This document shows positions 1 through 7,992 of a stretch of 11,405 nucleotides of DNA, in pieces. The stretch is from Gammaproteobacteria bacterium. GTDB lineage: Bacteria > Pseudomonadota > Gammaproteobacteria > Pseudomonadales > Azotimanducaceae. The notes under the pieces are model-generated. The model saw only the letters and a list, made by a program, of their open reading frames with translations, was not told where the DNA came from and did no database searches. The DNA is taken from contig NZEI01000091.1 of assembly GCA_002690405.1 (NCBI GenBank), positions 68,617 to 80,021 of the forward strand, given 5' to 3'. The stretch's first letter is position 1. Each line of letters opens with the position of its first letter. Made by a program: the position numbers and the translations under genes.

Positions 1-23
1 ATAACGCGAGGGAGGAGGCGTTC

Positions 24-1556
24 ATGGATTATGCGAGAGTCGGTCGTTACACCGTCTGGTTATGGGTGTTTGCGGTGGTCTGGAGTACCCTGGCGCGTGC
101 TGAGGCCATCCATATTGCCGTAACCAGCGATGGTGTTGTTGAGGGGCTAGAAGAACGGGGCATCGCGGTCTTTCGCGGGATTCCTTACGCCCAACCTCCT
201 GTTGGCCCCTTGCGCTGGCAGCCACCGCGTCCTGCGTCTGCTTACCCGGAACCTCTGCAAGCGCACACCTATGGGCCGCGTTGCATGCAACGTACTTCGG
301 GTGATCGTCCGCCCGCCGTCAGTGAAGATTGTTTGACGTTGAATGTCTGGTCGAAGCAACTGCAACCCGCCAAGCAGCCAGTGATGGTTTGGATTCATGG
401 GGGTGGTTTTCGCAGTGGTTCGGGCGAAATCCCCGGTGAGGTTATGGCGCGGCACGGGGTTGTTGTGGTGTCCTTTAATTATCGATTGGGCCCCATTGGC
501 TTTTTTGCGCACCCAGCCTTGGGGGCTAGTGCAGCGAGTTTTGGCTTGTTGGATATGATCGCGGCGCTGAAATGGGTGCAAGGGAATATCCATCAGTTTG
601 GTGGTGATCCCGATAATGTCACTATATTTGGGGTCTCAGCGGGCGGTATGGCGGTCAATATGCTTATGGTCAGCCCGCTTGCCGATGGGCTTTTTCATAA
701 AGCGATCGCCCAAAGCGGCTATGCAACTTGGGCGCTACCGCGATCTAAGAATGCCGCAGCGCCGCCAACTTTAGGCATGGACCTGCAACCCATGCCAAGT
801 GCGGAACAATTATCAGAGCGCGTTGCCGCAGTGGTTGATCCCTCTGCTATAACTGACGCGCAATTGCGCGCTCTGGATGGCTCGGCGCTAATGTACGCGT
901 TGTCGGGATTCCAACTGCCCATTGTCGATGGTGTCGGTTTGGTGGGCGAGCCGGCGGTGCTTGCGCGGCAGGGGAAACAGCATGATGTGCCGTTAATTAT
1001 GGGAGGCAGCAGTTTCGAGGGAACGGTACAACCCGCATCGGGCATCACATTGGACGACTTCAGACGCTTTCACGAACACGATTGGATTACTGCGCGCCAG
1101 CTTTATGCCGAGGATTTTGGGGTCAGCGAAGAGTTCGGCTTGCAAAAAATGTTTGGCGACAATCGTTACGTGCTCGCCGCCCGCACGATGGTGCGTAGTA
1201 TGAGCAAAAGAGATCGCTCCGCTTGGGCGTACTATGTAGATTTCGTACCAACAAGCAGAGCTGAAGAATGGCCAGGCACGCCTCACGGTGTTGACGGCTA
1301 TTACCTCTGGCGTGGCGAGGCCGCGGGCGATCCCCAGATGGCTGCTCTATCCAGACGTTTGCAAGGCTATTGGAGCAATTTTGCCCGCAGTGGCAATCCC
1401 AATGGGCCATCGTTATTGGGCTGGCCTGCCTATCAGGCGAGTCGCGATCAGTGGTTGGTATTCGATGACGAGGATCAGGTACGTGCTGGCGTGATCGCCG
1501 CAAAGTTGGACTACCTAGAGGCGCACTTTATGCAGCGAACCAGCGCCAGCAGGTAA
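24..1556 (+). CDS. Secreted type B carboxylesterase (alpha/beta hydrolase)
   Basis: This 510-residue protein has the full layout of the carboxylesterase type B / para-nitrobenzyl esterase family, which hydrolyses carboxylic esters. Residues 1-26 look like a Sec signal peptide: a short basic start, a hydrophobic stretch (VWLWVFAVVW) and an ALA-like site at ARA, so the enzyme is probably periplasmic or secreted. Visible family motifs are EDCLTLNVW (101-109), the oxyanion-hole HGGGF (125-129) and the nucleophile elbow GVSAGG with Ser205. The triad is probably completed by Glu332 (SSFEGT) and His421 (GTPHG). Cys87 and Cys103 match the usual N-terminal disulfide. A strong GGAGGAGG ribosome site lies just before the ATG. 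The gene is convergent with the AtuA operon. It could release an alcohol or acid for that pathway from an ester, but this is only guilt by association; the natural ester is unknown. Confidence 0.95.
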   Translation: MDYARVGRYTVWLWVFAVVWSTLARAEAIHIAVTSDGVVEGLEERGIAVFRGIPYAQPPVGPLRWQPPRPASAYPEPLQAHTYGPRCMQRTSGDRPPAVSEDCLTLNVWSKQLQPAKQPVMVWIHGGGFRSGSGEIPGEVMARHGVVVVSFNYRLGPIGFFAHPALGASAASFGLLDMIAALKWVQGNIHQFGGDPDNVTIFGVSAGGMAVNMLMVSPLADGLFHKAIAQSGYATWALPRSKNAAAPPTLGMDLQPMPSAEQLSERVAAVVDPSAITDAQLRALDGSALMYALSGFQLPIVDGVGLVGEPAVLARQGKQHDVPLIMGGSSFEGTVQPASGITLDDFRRFHEHDWITARQLYAEDFGVSEEFGLQKMFGDNRYVLAARTMVRSMSKRDRSAWAYYVDFVPTSRAEEWPGTPHGVDGYYLWRGEAAGDPQMAALSRRLQGYWSNFARSGNPNGPSLLGWPAYQASRDQWLVFDDEDQVRAGVIAAKLDYLEAHFMQRTSASR

Positions 1557-1569
1557 GGCCCCCGCTGGC
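1545..1569. other. Weak stem-loop at the convergent gene ends
   Basis: GCCAGC (1545-1550) and GCTGGC (1564-1569) form a 6-bp inverted repeat around a 13-base loop that contains the esterase stop codon. The 27-base gap between this gene and the converging AtuA-family gene leaves little room for two separate terminators, so the structure may help end transcription from one or both sides. Neither strand has a T-run directly after the stem, so it is not a canonical intrinsic terminator. Confidence 0.25.
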
Positions 1570-1583
1570 AAAACCCCAGTCTA

Positions 1584-3359
1584 TTAGGCGATTCCCTCAG
1601 CGAGTATTTCCGGCACCTCGATGTACTTAGCGCGTAAATATTCGCCCAATGATTTAGCTTGTTTATCGATGCGATGGTTTGAGGCCGCGCCTGTGCCCAG
1701 AACGCCCTTGATATAAAAGTTCATCGCCAGCAGGTTCGGCATGTCGTAGCGTTCAACTTCAAAAGCTCCGAAGTCGGGCACTAGACGCTTGAACTCTTCG
1801 ACGGTCAGGTATTCGTATAAAAAACTGTACGCTTCGTCCGTCACAGCCCATACACCGACGTTGGCATTACCACCTTTATCACCCGAGCGGGTGCCGAATA
1901 GTCGGCCAAACGGAATACGACGAGTTGGGCCAGCAGGCGCGGGCTGAATATTTGCGGGATTCTGCTGATAGTAAATATCTTCCAGGCCTAAGCGCTGAGT
2001 GGGCAGTACTTCGATCGACTTGCCGCCGATGTGCACATGTTCAGTAATTTTCTGACTGTCGATCAAGGCAGGCCAATGGTAAATCGCCGGGCCGCCGCTG
2101 AATCCTGCTGCACCGCGGCCGGTATTTCCAGGTATGCCGGCAAGTCCCAGCTCAGTTACTTTGGCCGCAAACATGCGCCCGAACTTGTCGGGGTCGGAGT
2201 GAGTAATGGTTACCCGTAGCGCAGCGTGTGCAACTTCATTGCTGTCAGGGTCATCGTGATCGCTGCGAATTAATTGCACATCAACATCGTCGAATTGCTC
2301 GCGACCGCCGAGATTGTGGAAGATTGCATCCAAGTAGCGCTCGGCTTTTTCTTCGATGTCCAGCCCCGTGAGCAGAGTCTCCATAGACTGTTTGTACGGT
2401 CCGCGAGTATTGAAGCAAACCTTGTGGGTAGGGGGCGGCGTACTACCGCGGCAGCCGCTGACATAAACTCGGTCTGCGCCTGCTTGGGCGATCTGCAAAG
2501 TATCGAAGTGCGCGATCACATCAGGGTTGTAATAGGCGGGGGTGGAAATTTCATACAGCAACTGAGCCTTTACTGTGCCCTCGGAAATCAAGCCACCGGT
2601 GCCTGGGTGTTTGGTGATGGTGAAGCTGCCGTCGGCCTCAATCTCAGCAATTGGATAGCCAACATCGCGGAAGCTTGGCACTTCTTCAAAGAATGCGTAG
2701 TTGCCGCCGCAACATTGAGCGCCACATTCTATGATGTGTCCGGCCGTTAGCGCCCCGGCCAGTGCGTCATAGTCGTCGCGTTGCCAGTTAAATTTCCAAG
2801 CGGCCGGGCCAATAACCACAGCAGCATCCGTTACCCTTGGACAAATAACAATATCGGCGCCTTGGTCTAGCGCCTCCTTAATGCCCCAGCCGCCCAGATA
2901 AGCATTCGACGTCAGAGCCTGTTGAGTGCTGTCGCACAAATCAACTTGGGTATCTAAATTTGTGAATTTTTCGCCATCGGCCTGCAAGGCCTCAAGGTCT
3001 GGTAATAAGTTGTCGCCGTCTATGTAGGCCACTTTGGCGTCGACGCCGAGTTCAGCAAGAATCTTTTCAACTTCGTCTGCCATGCCCTTAGGGTTTAGGC
3101 CGCCAGCATTCGTAACGATCTTTATGTTGCGCGCTTTGCAGTCCGCTGCGACCTCTTTGAGTTGCTTTAAGAACGTACCTACGTAGCCCATGTTCTCGCC
3201 GCGGGATTGCTGCTGGTTGTACAGAATCGACATCGTTAACTCGGCAAGGTAGTCGCCTGTGAGCACGTCAATTGGACCGCCGTCGATCATTTCTCGCGCG
3301 GCAGCTAATCGGTCACCGTAAAAGCCACTGCAATTCCCTATGCGTATTACCTCGGTCAT
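1584..3359 (-). CDS. atuA: AtuA-family acyclic terpene utilization protein (DUF1446)
   Basis: This 591-residue protein is full length for the AtuA (DUF1446) family. AtuA is required for citronellol/geraniol use in Pseudomonas but has no firmly established reaction. Conserved-looking blocks are GDYLAELTM (35-43), NAGGLNP (84-90), ICPRVTDAAVVIGPA (172-186), ECGAQCCGGN (211-220), GCRGSTPPPTHKV (302-314) and RSGDKGGNANVG (491-502). The last opens a C-terminal domain of about 100 residues that matches the AtuA-like C-terminal domain. No signal peptide or membrane segment is seen, so it is cytoplasmic. ATG 3359 is chosen because GGAGGGG sits just upstream; an in-frame GTG at 3377 would add six residues and overlap that site. 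It is the last gene of the operon, 30 bases after the hydratase. With no lyase gene nearby, a role in cleaving the hydroxylated branched intermediate is plausible but inferred. Confidence 0.93.
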   Translation of the reverse strand: MTEVIRIGNCSGFYGDRLAAAREMIDGGPIDVLTGDYLAELTMSILYNQQQSRGENMGYVGTFLKQLKEVAADCKARNIKIVTNAGGLNPKGMADEVEKILAELGVDAKVAYIDGDNLLPDLEALQADGEKFTNLDTQVDLCDSTQQALTSNAYLGGWGIKEALDQGADIVICPRVTDAAVVIGPAAWKFNWQRDDYDALAGALTAGHIIECGAQCCGGNYAFFEEVPSFRDVGYPIAEIEADGSFTITKHPGTGGLISEGTVKAQLLYEISTPAYYNPDVIAHFDTLQIAQAGADRVYVSGCRGSTPPPTHKVCFNTRGPYKQSMETLLTGLDIEEKAERYLDAIFHNLGGREQFDDVDVQLIRSDHDDPDSNEVAHAALRVTITHSDPDKFGRMFAAKVTELGLAGIPGNTGRGAAGFSGGPAIYHWPALIDSQKITEHVHIGGKSIEVLPTQRLGLEDIYYQQNPANIQPAPAGPTRRIPFGRLFGTRSGDKGGNANVGVWAVTDEAYSFLYEYLTVEEFKRLVPDFGAFEVERYDMPNLLAMNFYIKGVLGTGAASNHRIDKQAKSLGEYLRAKYIEVPEILAEGIA

Positions 3360-3389
3360 GATCCCCTCCGACTCCACTTATGCCTGATT

Positions 3390-4166
3390 TTAGTTTTGCA
3401 CCCAGGATGGTTTGCGTTTTTCGCGGAATGAAGCCATGCCCTCAGCGCCCTCCTCAGAGCGAAACATTCTTGCACTCCACTCAGCCGTTTCTTTAAACCC
3501 GTCGGCGAGGGACAACTGAGGTACGCGGCGTACTAACTTCTTACATTCTTGGACCGCTATTGGGCCGCCCATATTGATCATGTCGATTTCTTCTTGCACC
3601 GCGGCATGCAGATCATCTCCACTCACTGCTCGGTGGGCTAATCCCATGGCCACGGCCTGCGGTCCGTCAAAGCGCTCGCCGGTCAAAAATAATTTCATGC
3701 CATGGTGAGTACCAAGCTTGGGCAGGCATACTACGGAGATGATTGCGGGAATAACGCCAATCCGTACTTCGCTAAAGCTGAATTGCACATCTTCTCGAGT
3801 CACAACAATGTCGGAGGCGCCAACCAGACCAAGGCCTCCGGCAAAAGCAGCGCCGTTGACAGCGGCGATCACTGGCTTAGGGCTATCTATGATCGTGGTG
3901 AGCACGTCTGCATAGGGGACTGCGCGGTCTGATCCTTCGGACAATTGGCCAGGAGGACTTTTTAGATCTGCGCCGGCACAAAAGGCCGGGCCGTTTCCGG
4001 TAATGACAATACTGCGCACGCCGTCGTCAGCATTAGCCGCCATTAAGTGGTCGTATAATTCGGTCACCAATACAGACGACAGCGCATTGCGATTTTCGGG
4101 TCGATTGAGGGTGATCCACGCAGCGCCTTGCTTAACTTCGTATAGTGTTGCTTCGGTTGTTGGCAT
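3390..4166 (-). CDS. Enoyl-CoA hydratase, LiuC/AtuE-like (crotonase family)
   Basis: This 258-residue crotonase-fold protein probably hydrates a 3-substituted glutaconyl-CoA made by the carboxylase encoded upstream. The oxyanion-hole segments are FCAGADLK (62-69) and AAFAGGLGL (106-114). SEVRIGVIPAIIS (132-144) strongly recalls the SEVRIG(L)xPAxIS signature of methylglutaconyl-CoA and isohexenylglutaconyl-CoA hydratases. Compared with rat crotonase, Glu133 takes the place of Glu164, while the Glu144 position is Gly113. As I recall, the LiuC-type group also lacks that residue, so this is not evidence of inactivation. The gene starts 11 bases after the biotin carboxylase stop. Its AAGGAA ribosome site overlaps that stop codon (GAGTAAGGAA), which suggests translational coupling. 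Whether it acts on a C6 (leucine-type) or longer terpenoid substrate cannot be read from the sequence. Confidence 0.9.
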   Translation of the reverse strand: MPTTEATLYEVKQGAAWITLNRPENRNALSSVLVTELYDHLMAANADDGVRSIVITGNGPAFCAGADLKSPPGQLSEGSDRAVPYADVLTTIIDSPKPVIAAVNGAAFAGGLGLVGASDIVVTREDVQFSFSEVRIGVIPAIISVVCLPKLGTHHGMKLFLTGERFDGPQAVAMGLAHRAVSGDDLHAAVQEEIDMINMGGPIAVQECKKLVRRVPQLSLADGFKETAEWSARMFRSEEGAEGMASFREKRKPSWVQN

Positions 4167-4177
4167 AGGTAGGTTCC

Positions 4178-6154
4178 TTACTCTTCGGCCATAGAGACCA
4201 ATAACTGGCCGTTATCGACCTGATCGCCAACAGATACATGCACTGCATCGATCACGCCATTGCGCGGAGCGGTAATGCGGTGTTCCATCTTCATGGCTTC
4301 CATAATGAGCAGCAAATCGCCCTTGGCGACTGATGCGCCGGCGGCCACCTCGGTTGCTAAGACCGAACCGGGCATGGGAGCGGTAAGGCCGCCCGTGTTG
4401 CCGTCGAGACTGGTGTCTGGAAAGCGTGGCTGTTGCTGTAACACCAGATCGCCAGCGTTACTGTGTACTAGCCAATCGTTCCCATGGGCTTGAACTGTGA
4501 ATTGCAGGCGTCTTCCATTGTCGTCTAAATCGACAGTCCCGGAACCGCATTCATAAGCCTCAATCAGATGCTCCTCTTCGTCGCAGATCAGGCGAAAGCG
4601 GCCATCTCGGTGCAGTCGGTACGCCAACTCAATGTCATCGTCGCCGCAGCGAAAGTTCAACTGCTCCATTGGCATAGTCGAGTTACGCCAGCCACTGGGC
4701 AGGCTGCGTAGAACCTTTGCTTTATTGCGGCGCTGAGCCTGAGATTCCATAGCCACGGCAATAGCCGCTTCGATCAGTTCTTGGCGGGCAATGTCCCGTG
4801 TGCGCGCAGGTTCTACGCGCTCAATAAAGTCGGTAGTTGTATCACCGGCAAGAAACTCCCCGGTACGCAGTGTTGCCACCAAAAAATCTCGATTGGTGCG
4901 CAGTCCTTGGATCTCGGTGGTCTCAAGCACCCGTGCCAGGCGACCGGCCGCTTCTCGGCGGCTAGGTGCGTGGACGATGACTTTGGCAATCATCGGATCA
5001 AATTGGGTGCTGATTTCGCTGCCTGTTTCCACTCCTGAGTCGAAGCGTGCCTTACCAACTGTTGACGGTGTCCAAGCTAGAACGGGGCCTGGCGCCGGCA
5101 AAAACCCCTTGGCTGGGTCTTCGGCGTACAAGCGTGCCTCGATGGCATGACCGTTAATGCTGAGATCGTCTTGAGTGAAAGACAGTGTTTCACCCTCGGC
5201 CACGCGAATTTGCTCGCGGACTAGATCTTTACCAATGATTTCTTCTGTTATTGGGTGCTCTACCTGTAGCCGAGCGTTTACTTCGAGAAAGTAAAAGTCT
5301 TCGCCACTGAGCAGAAATTCCACTGTGCCAGCAGATGAATAGCCTAACTTTTTTGCCGCAGCGATAGCTGCATCACCCATGCGAGAGCGAATTGCTTCGG
5401 TAACAGCGGGTGAGGGGGCCTCTTCGATAATTTTTTGATGGCGGCGTTGAATAGAGCATTCACGTTCATAGCAGTGGACTAAATTGCCGTGGGTGTCGCC
5501 GAGGATCTGGATCTCCACATGTCGGGACACAGCCAGCCATTTCTCCAAGAATACGGTGTCGTCGCCGAATGAACTGCCGGCTTCGCGTTTTGCGCCCTCT
5601 ACTGCGCCGAGTAGATCTGCCTCTTGTTCCACGACTCGCATGCCGCGGCCACCGCCTCCTGCGGAGGCTTTTACTAACACGGGGTAGCCAATTTCTTTGG
5701 CCGCCGCAGCGATGTCGGTGTCGGCGGAAATCTCAATACCTGGCAGTGTGGGAACACCGGCTTCGTCCATAAGTCGCTTGGCGGACAATTTATCTCCCAT
5801 CAAGCCAATCACTTCTGGGGTTGGTCCAAGCCATTTGATGCCTGCATCGATAACCGCCTGTGCAAAGGCTTCGTTTTCCGATAAAAATCCGTACCCGGGA
5901 TGAATGGCATCGGCACCGCTGCGTGCGCAAGCCGCCAGCACTTTATCTACGTCCAGATAAGTTTCTGCGGTTGTGCGGCCGTCTAACGCAACAGCGCTGT
6001 CGGCTTCCTTTACAAAGGGTGCTTGGGCATCGCCATCGGCGTAGATCGCTACGGTGCTGATACCCATATCGTGAGCCGTACGAATGATGCGTCGCGCTAT
6101 CTCCCCGCGGTTGGCAATCAGTAAGCGTGTGATTGGTGTGATTACATGCGCCAT
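4178..6154 (-). CDS. atuF: Biotin carboxylase / biotin carrier subunit (AtuF/LiuD-like acyl-CoA carboxylase alpha)
   Basis: This 658-residue alpha subunit uses ATP and bicarbonate to carboxylate its own biotin, then passes the carboxyl group to the partner carboxyltransferase. The order is a biotin carboxylase domain (about 5-450), a linker or BT-type region that holds alpha and beta together (about 455-590), and a biotinyl domain (about 590-656). Key motifs are LLIANRGEIA (11-20), the ATP-grasp glycine loop GGGGRGM (166-172), RECSIQRRHQK (231-241), EVNARLQVEH (291-300) and the biotinylation site EAMKMEH (619-625) with Lys622. The length fits methylcrotonyl- and geranyl-CoA carboxylase alpha subunits. 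It overlaps the upstream carboxyltransferase gene by 13 bases and has its own AAGGAG site 8 bases before the ATG. The symbol is by analogy with the Atu cluster: the AtuA neighbour favours AtuF, but LiuD or another branched acyl-CoA carboxylase remains possible. Confidence 0.95.
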   Translation of the reverse strand: MAHVITPITRLLIANRGEIARRIIRTAHDMGISTVAIYADGDAQAPFVKEADSAVALDGRTTAETYLDVDKVLAACARSGADAIHPGYGFLSENEAFAQAVIDAGIKWLGPTPEVIGLMGDKLSAKRLMDEAGVPTLPGIEISADTDIAAAAKEIGYPVLVKASAGGGGRGMRVVEQEADLLGAVEGAKREAGSSFGDDTVFLEKWLAVSRHVEIQILGDTHGNLVHCYERECSIQRRHQKIIEEAPSPAVTEAIRSRMGDAAIAAAKKLGYSSAGTVEFLLSGEDFYFLEVNARLQVEHPITEEIIGKDLVREQIRVAEGETLSFTQDDLSINGHAIEARLYAEDPAKGFLPAPGPVLAWTPSTVGKARFDSGVETGSEISTQFDPMIAKVIVHAPSRREAAGRLARVLETTEIQGLRTNRDFLVATLRTGEFLAGDTTTDFIERVEPARTRDIARQELIEAAIAVAMESQAQRRNKAKVLRSLPSGWRNSTMPMEQLNFRCGDDDIELAYRLHRDGRFRLICDEEEHLIEAYECGSGTVDLDDNGRRLQFTVQAHGNDWLVHSNAGDLVLQQQPRFPDTSLDGNTGGLTAPMPGSVLATEVAAGASVAKGDLLLIMEAMKMEHRITAPRNGVIDAVHVSVGDQVDNGQLLVSMAEE

Positions 6155-7791
6155 GTGCCGTACTCCTTGGTGCCCTTAACGCTGTTGTTGTGGCAAGCTG
6201 ACAGGGACATCGCGATAACATTGCGCGTATCTCTAGGGTCGATCATGCCGTCATCAGAGACCCTTGAGGTGGCGTACAAGCCTTTGGATCGCTCCTCGGC
6301 CCAGTGTTCAGCAAATGCAGCCCGTTGGGCGTCCGCTTCCTCATCGAATTCAATGCCGCGTCGTGCCGCCGCGCCGCGTCCAACAATGGTCATAACGCCC
6401 GCCATGACTGACGGACCCATCACAGCTATTTTTGAAAATGGCCATATGTAAGTGAATTTGGTGCCAAATGCGCGTCCGCTCATACCATAGTTGCCGGCAC
6501 CATAGGATGCACCAACGATAATGGTGATATGCGGTACTGTGGAGTTCGACACGGCGTTGACCATCTTCGAGCCATTCTTGGTGATCCCGCCCTGCTCAAA
6601 ATCAGTGCCGACGATAAAGCCGGTGATGTTGTGCAGAAATAAGATGGGCACATCGATCTGGTTACATAGCTGGATAAACTGTGCGGCCTTCTCGGCTGCT
6701 TCAGAAAATAAAGCGCCATTGTTGCCGACGATGCCGACCGGAAATCCTTGTACGGATGCCCAGCCGCATACGACGGTTGGGCCGTACAGAGGTTTGAATT
6801 CCTCAAATTTTGAGCCATCGACCACGCGCATGATGACTTCACGGATATCTAGCGGGGTTTTCAGGTCTTTTGACACTAATCCCAGCATGTCCTCTGGATC
6901 GTGCACCGGTTCATCAAATTCTGGATTGGGTTCAGGTCCGAGTTTGCGCCAGTTCAAATGTGAGACGACTTCTCGACATAGGCGAATGCCGTCCATTTCG
7001 TCTTGCGCCAGATAGTCACCTAAACCCGAAATTTGCGTATGCATGTCGGCGCCACCGAGATCCTCGGCGTTGGCATCCTCGCCGGTAGCCATTTTTACCA
7101 ATGGTGGGCCGCCTAATGACACCATGGCCTGATTTTTGACCATGATGTTGTAGTCACTCATACCCGGTTGATAGGCACCACCGGCTGTTGCTGCGCCAAA
7201 CACCACAGAAATGGTTGGAATGCGCAGTTTCGATAGTTCGGAAATTTCATAAAACAGTCGGCCGGATTCGGCAAAGTGGCCAAGTTCCCGGCGAATTGAC
7301 GCTTCAGCTGCTTTATTCGGATCACCGCCATCGCTCTCCTCGCCTCTAAGGTCGGCTCCGGCGCTCTCAACGAATTGCACGTAAGGCATGCGGTTTTCGC
7401 GAGCGATCTCCAGGCCACGCATGAGCTTCTTGGAGTTGAACGCATTGAACGCGCCAGCACGCACCGAGGGATCGTGGCCGAGAATCACGCATTCAACACC
7501 TTCGATTACGCCAATACCAACTACGAATCCAGAACCGATGTCGAAAGAAGAGCGCCAAGCCGCAAGGGGGCTAATCTCTAAGAATGGCGAGTCGCGGTCC
7601 AGCACGTGGGCAATGCGTTCGCGTATGGGCATTTTGCCGCGGGTGCGCAGGCGCGCCACCGCCTCTTCGCCGCCGCCCTCGGCAGCCTGATCATAGAGTG
7701 CCTGCAGCTCATCAAGTGTTGCCACCATGTCGGCTTTATTTTGTTGAAAAACGCTGTCCTTGAGGTCCAGCTTCGAGTTCAAAACAGGCAT
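6142..7791 (-). CDS. atuC: Acyl-CoA carboxyltransferase subunit (AtuC/LiuB-like, geranyl- or methylcrotonyl-CoA carboxylase beta)
   Basis: This 549-residue carboxyltransferase moves the carboxyl group from biotin to the acyl-CoA. It has the two crotonase-like halves of the family. The N-terminal half holds the oxyanion segment GAATAGGAYQPGMSDY (199-214). The C-terminal half holds GASYGAGNYGMSGRA (427-441), typical of MCC/GCC beta chains, and the protein ends in an aromatic-Arg-Met tail (GTWRM). The length matches LiuB and AtuC. ATG 7791 is preferred because GAGGA lies 4-8 bases upstream; ATG 7836 is in frame but has no ribosome site and would run coding sequence through the candidate operator. 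It is the first gene of the operon, overlapping the alpha subunit gene by 13 bases, which should keep the two subunits in step. MCC and GCC differ at a substrate-pocket residue (Phe191 in MCC beta versus Gly in GCC, from memory), which I cannot place here without an alignment. Confidence 0.95.
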   Translation of the reverse strand: MPVLNSKLDLKDSVFQQNKADMVATLDELQALYDQAAEGGGEEAVARLRTRGKMPIRERIAHVLDRDSPFLEISPLAAWRSSFDIGSGFVVGIGVIEGVECVILGHDPSVRAGAFNAFNSKKLMRGLEIARENRMPYVQFVESAGADLRGEESDGGDPNKAAEASIRRELGHFAESGRLFYEISELSKLRIPTISVVFGAATAGGAYQPGMSDYNIMVKNQAMVSLGGPPLVKMATGEDANAEDLGGADMHTQISGLGDYLAQDEMDGIRLCREVVSHLNWRKLGPEPNPEFDEPVHDPEDMLGLVSKDLKTPLDIREVIMRVVDGSKFEEFKPLYGPTVVCGWASVQGFPVGIVGNNGALFSEAAEKAAQFIQLCNQIDVPILFLHNITGFIVGTDFEQGGITKNGSKMVNAVSNSTVPHITIIVGASYGAGNYGMSGRAFGTKFTYIWPFSKIAVMGPSVMAGVMTIVGRGAAARRGIEFDEEADAQRAAFAEHWAEERSKGLYATSRVSDDGMIDPRDTRNVIAMSLSACHNNSVKGTKEYGTWRM

Positions 7792-7821
7792 TAAGTCCTC
7801 CCCCCCGAGAGCAATATTTAC

Positions 7822-7839
7822 AGCTTGAATGATCAAACT
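7822..7839. promoter_or_regulatory. Candidate TetR operator (imperfect palindrome)
   Basis: AGCTTGAATGATCAAACT is an 18-base dyad: two 7-base arms around a 4-base centre, with one mismatched pair. It lies 31 bases ahead of the carboxyltransferase ATG and overlaps the weak leftward -10 candidate, so a bound repressor would block the carboxylase operon. The size suits a TetR dimer. No second clear copy exists upstream of tetR or the dehydrogenases, which keeps confidence low. Confidence 0.35.
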
Positions 7840-7922
7840 TGCGATTAACTGTCCGCCAAAAGTAGCAGAAAAAAAAGCCGGCCAGAAGGTTTTTAAAATG
7901 TTTTTTTGTGCTAACTTGAAGA

Positions 7923-7950
7923 ATGACTTGGCGCCAGTTGAGCCGATAAT
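7923..7950 (+). promoter_or_regulatory. Candidate sigma-70-like promoter of tetR
   Basis: ATGACT (7923-7928) matches four of six bases of the -35 consensus and GATAAT (7945-7950) matches five of six of the -10 consensus, with a 16-base spacer. TGGCGCCA (7929-7936) sits in the spacer and TTAC-AG-GTAA (7951-7960) lies at the expected transcription start. Either dyad could mediate autoregulation. Confidence 0.4.
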
Positions 7951-7992
7951 TTACAGGTAATCAACGGCGTTGCTCGGTTTTTTGGGGGGCAT

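Larger units (their letters stand above)
7792..7992. promoter_or_regulatory. Divergent control region between carboxylase operon and tetR
   Basis: This is the largest gene-free stretch and must hold the start signals of both the leftward carboxylase operon and the rightward regulator gene. For tetR, GATAAT (7945-7950) with ATGACT (7923-7928), 16 bases apart, is a fair sigma-70-like pair and would give a leader of about 35 bases. Leftward, TTGGCG (complement of 7854-7859) and TTTGAT (complement of 7832-7837), 16 bases apart, is a weaker pair. Dyads present are AGCTTGA/TCAAACT (7822-7839), TGGCGCCA (7929-7936) and TTAC-AG-GTAA (7951-7960). An A8 run (7869-7876) and a T7 run (7901-7907) lie between the two promoters. 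A TetR-family protein encoded next to a divergent operon usually controls it. Confidence 0.6.

Noticed and set aside
1545..1583. Intrinsic terminator between the converging esterase and AtuA-family genes
   Set aside because: The 6-bp stem has a 13-base loop and no T-run follows it on either strand, so it is listed only as a weak stem-loop.
2274..2750. 158-codon plus-strand frame inside the AtuA-family gene
   Set aside because: It is antisense to a well-supported gene with conserved motifs and has no recognisable product of its own.
3360..3377. GTG start at 3377 for the AtuA-family gene
   Set aside because: The six added residues are encoded by the ribosome-binding sequence of ATG 3359 itself.
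1584..7791. Plain leucine/isovalerate (liu) operon
   Set aside because: Carboxylase and hydratase would fit, but no HMG-CoA lyase or single isovaleryl-CoA dehydrogenase is present and AtuA is. The liu reading is less likely, though not excluded for substrate range.
7792..7836. Start of the carboxyltransferase at ATG 7836
   Set aside because: It has no ribosome site, and the added 15 residues do not look like the family N-terminus; ATG 7791 has GAGGA at good spacing.
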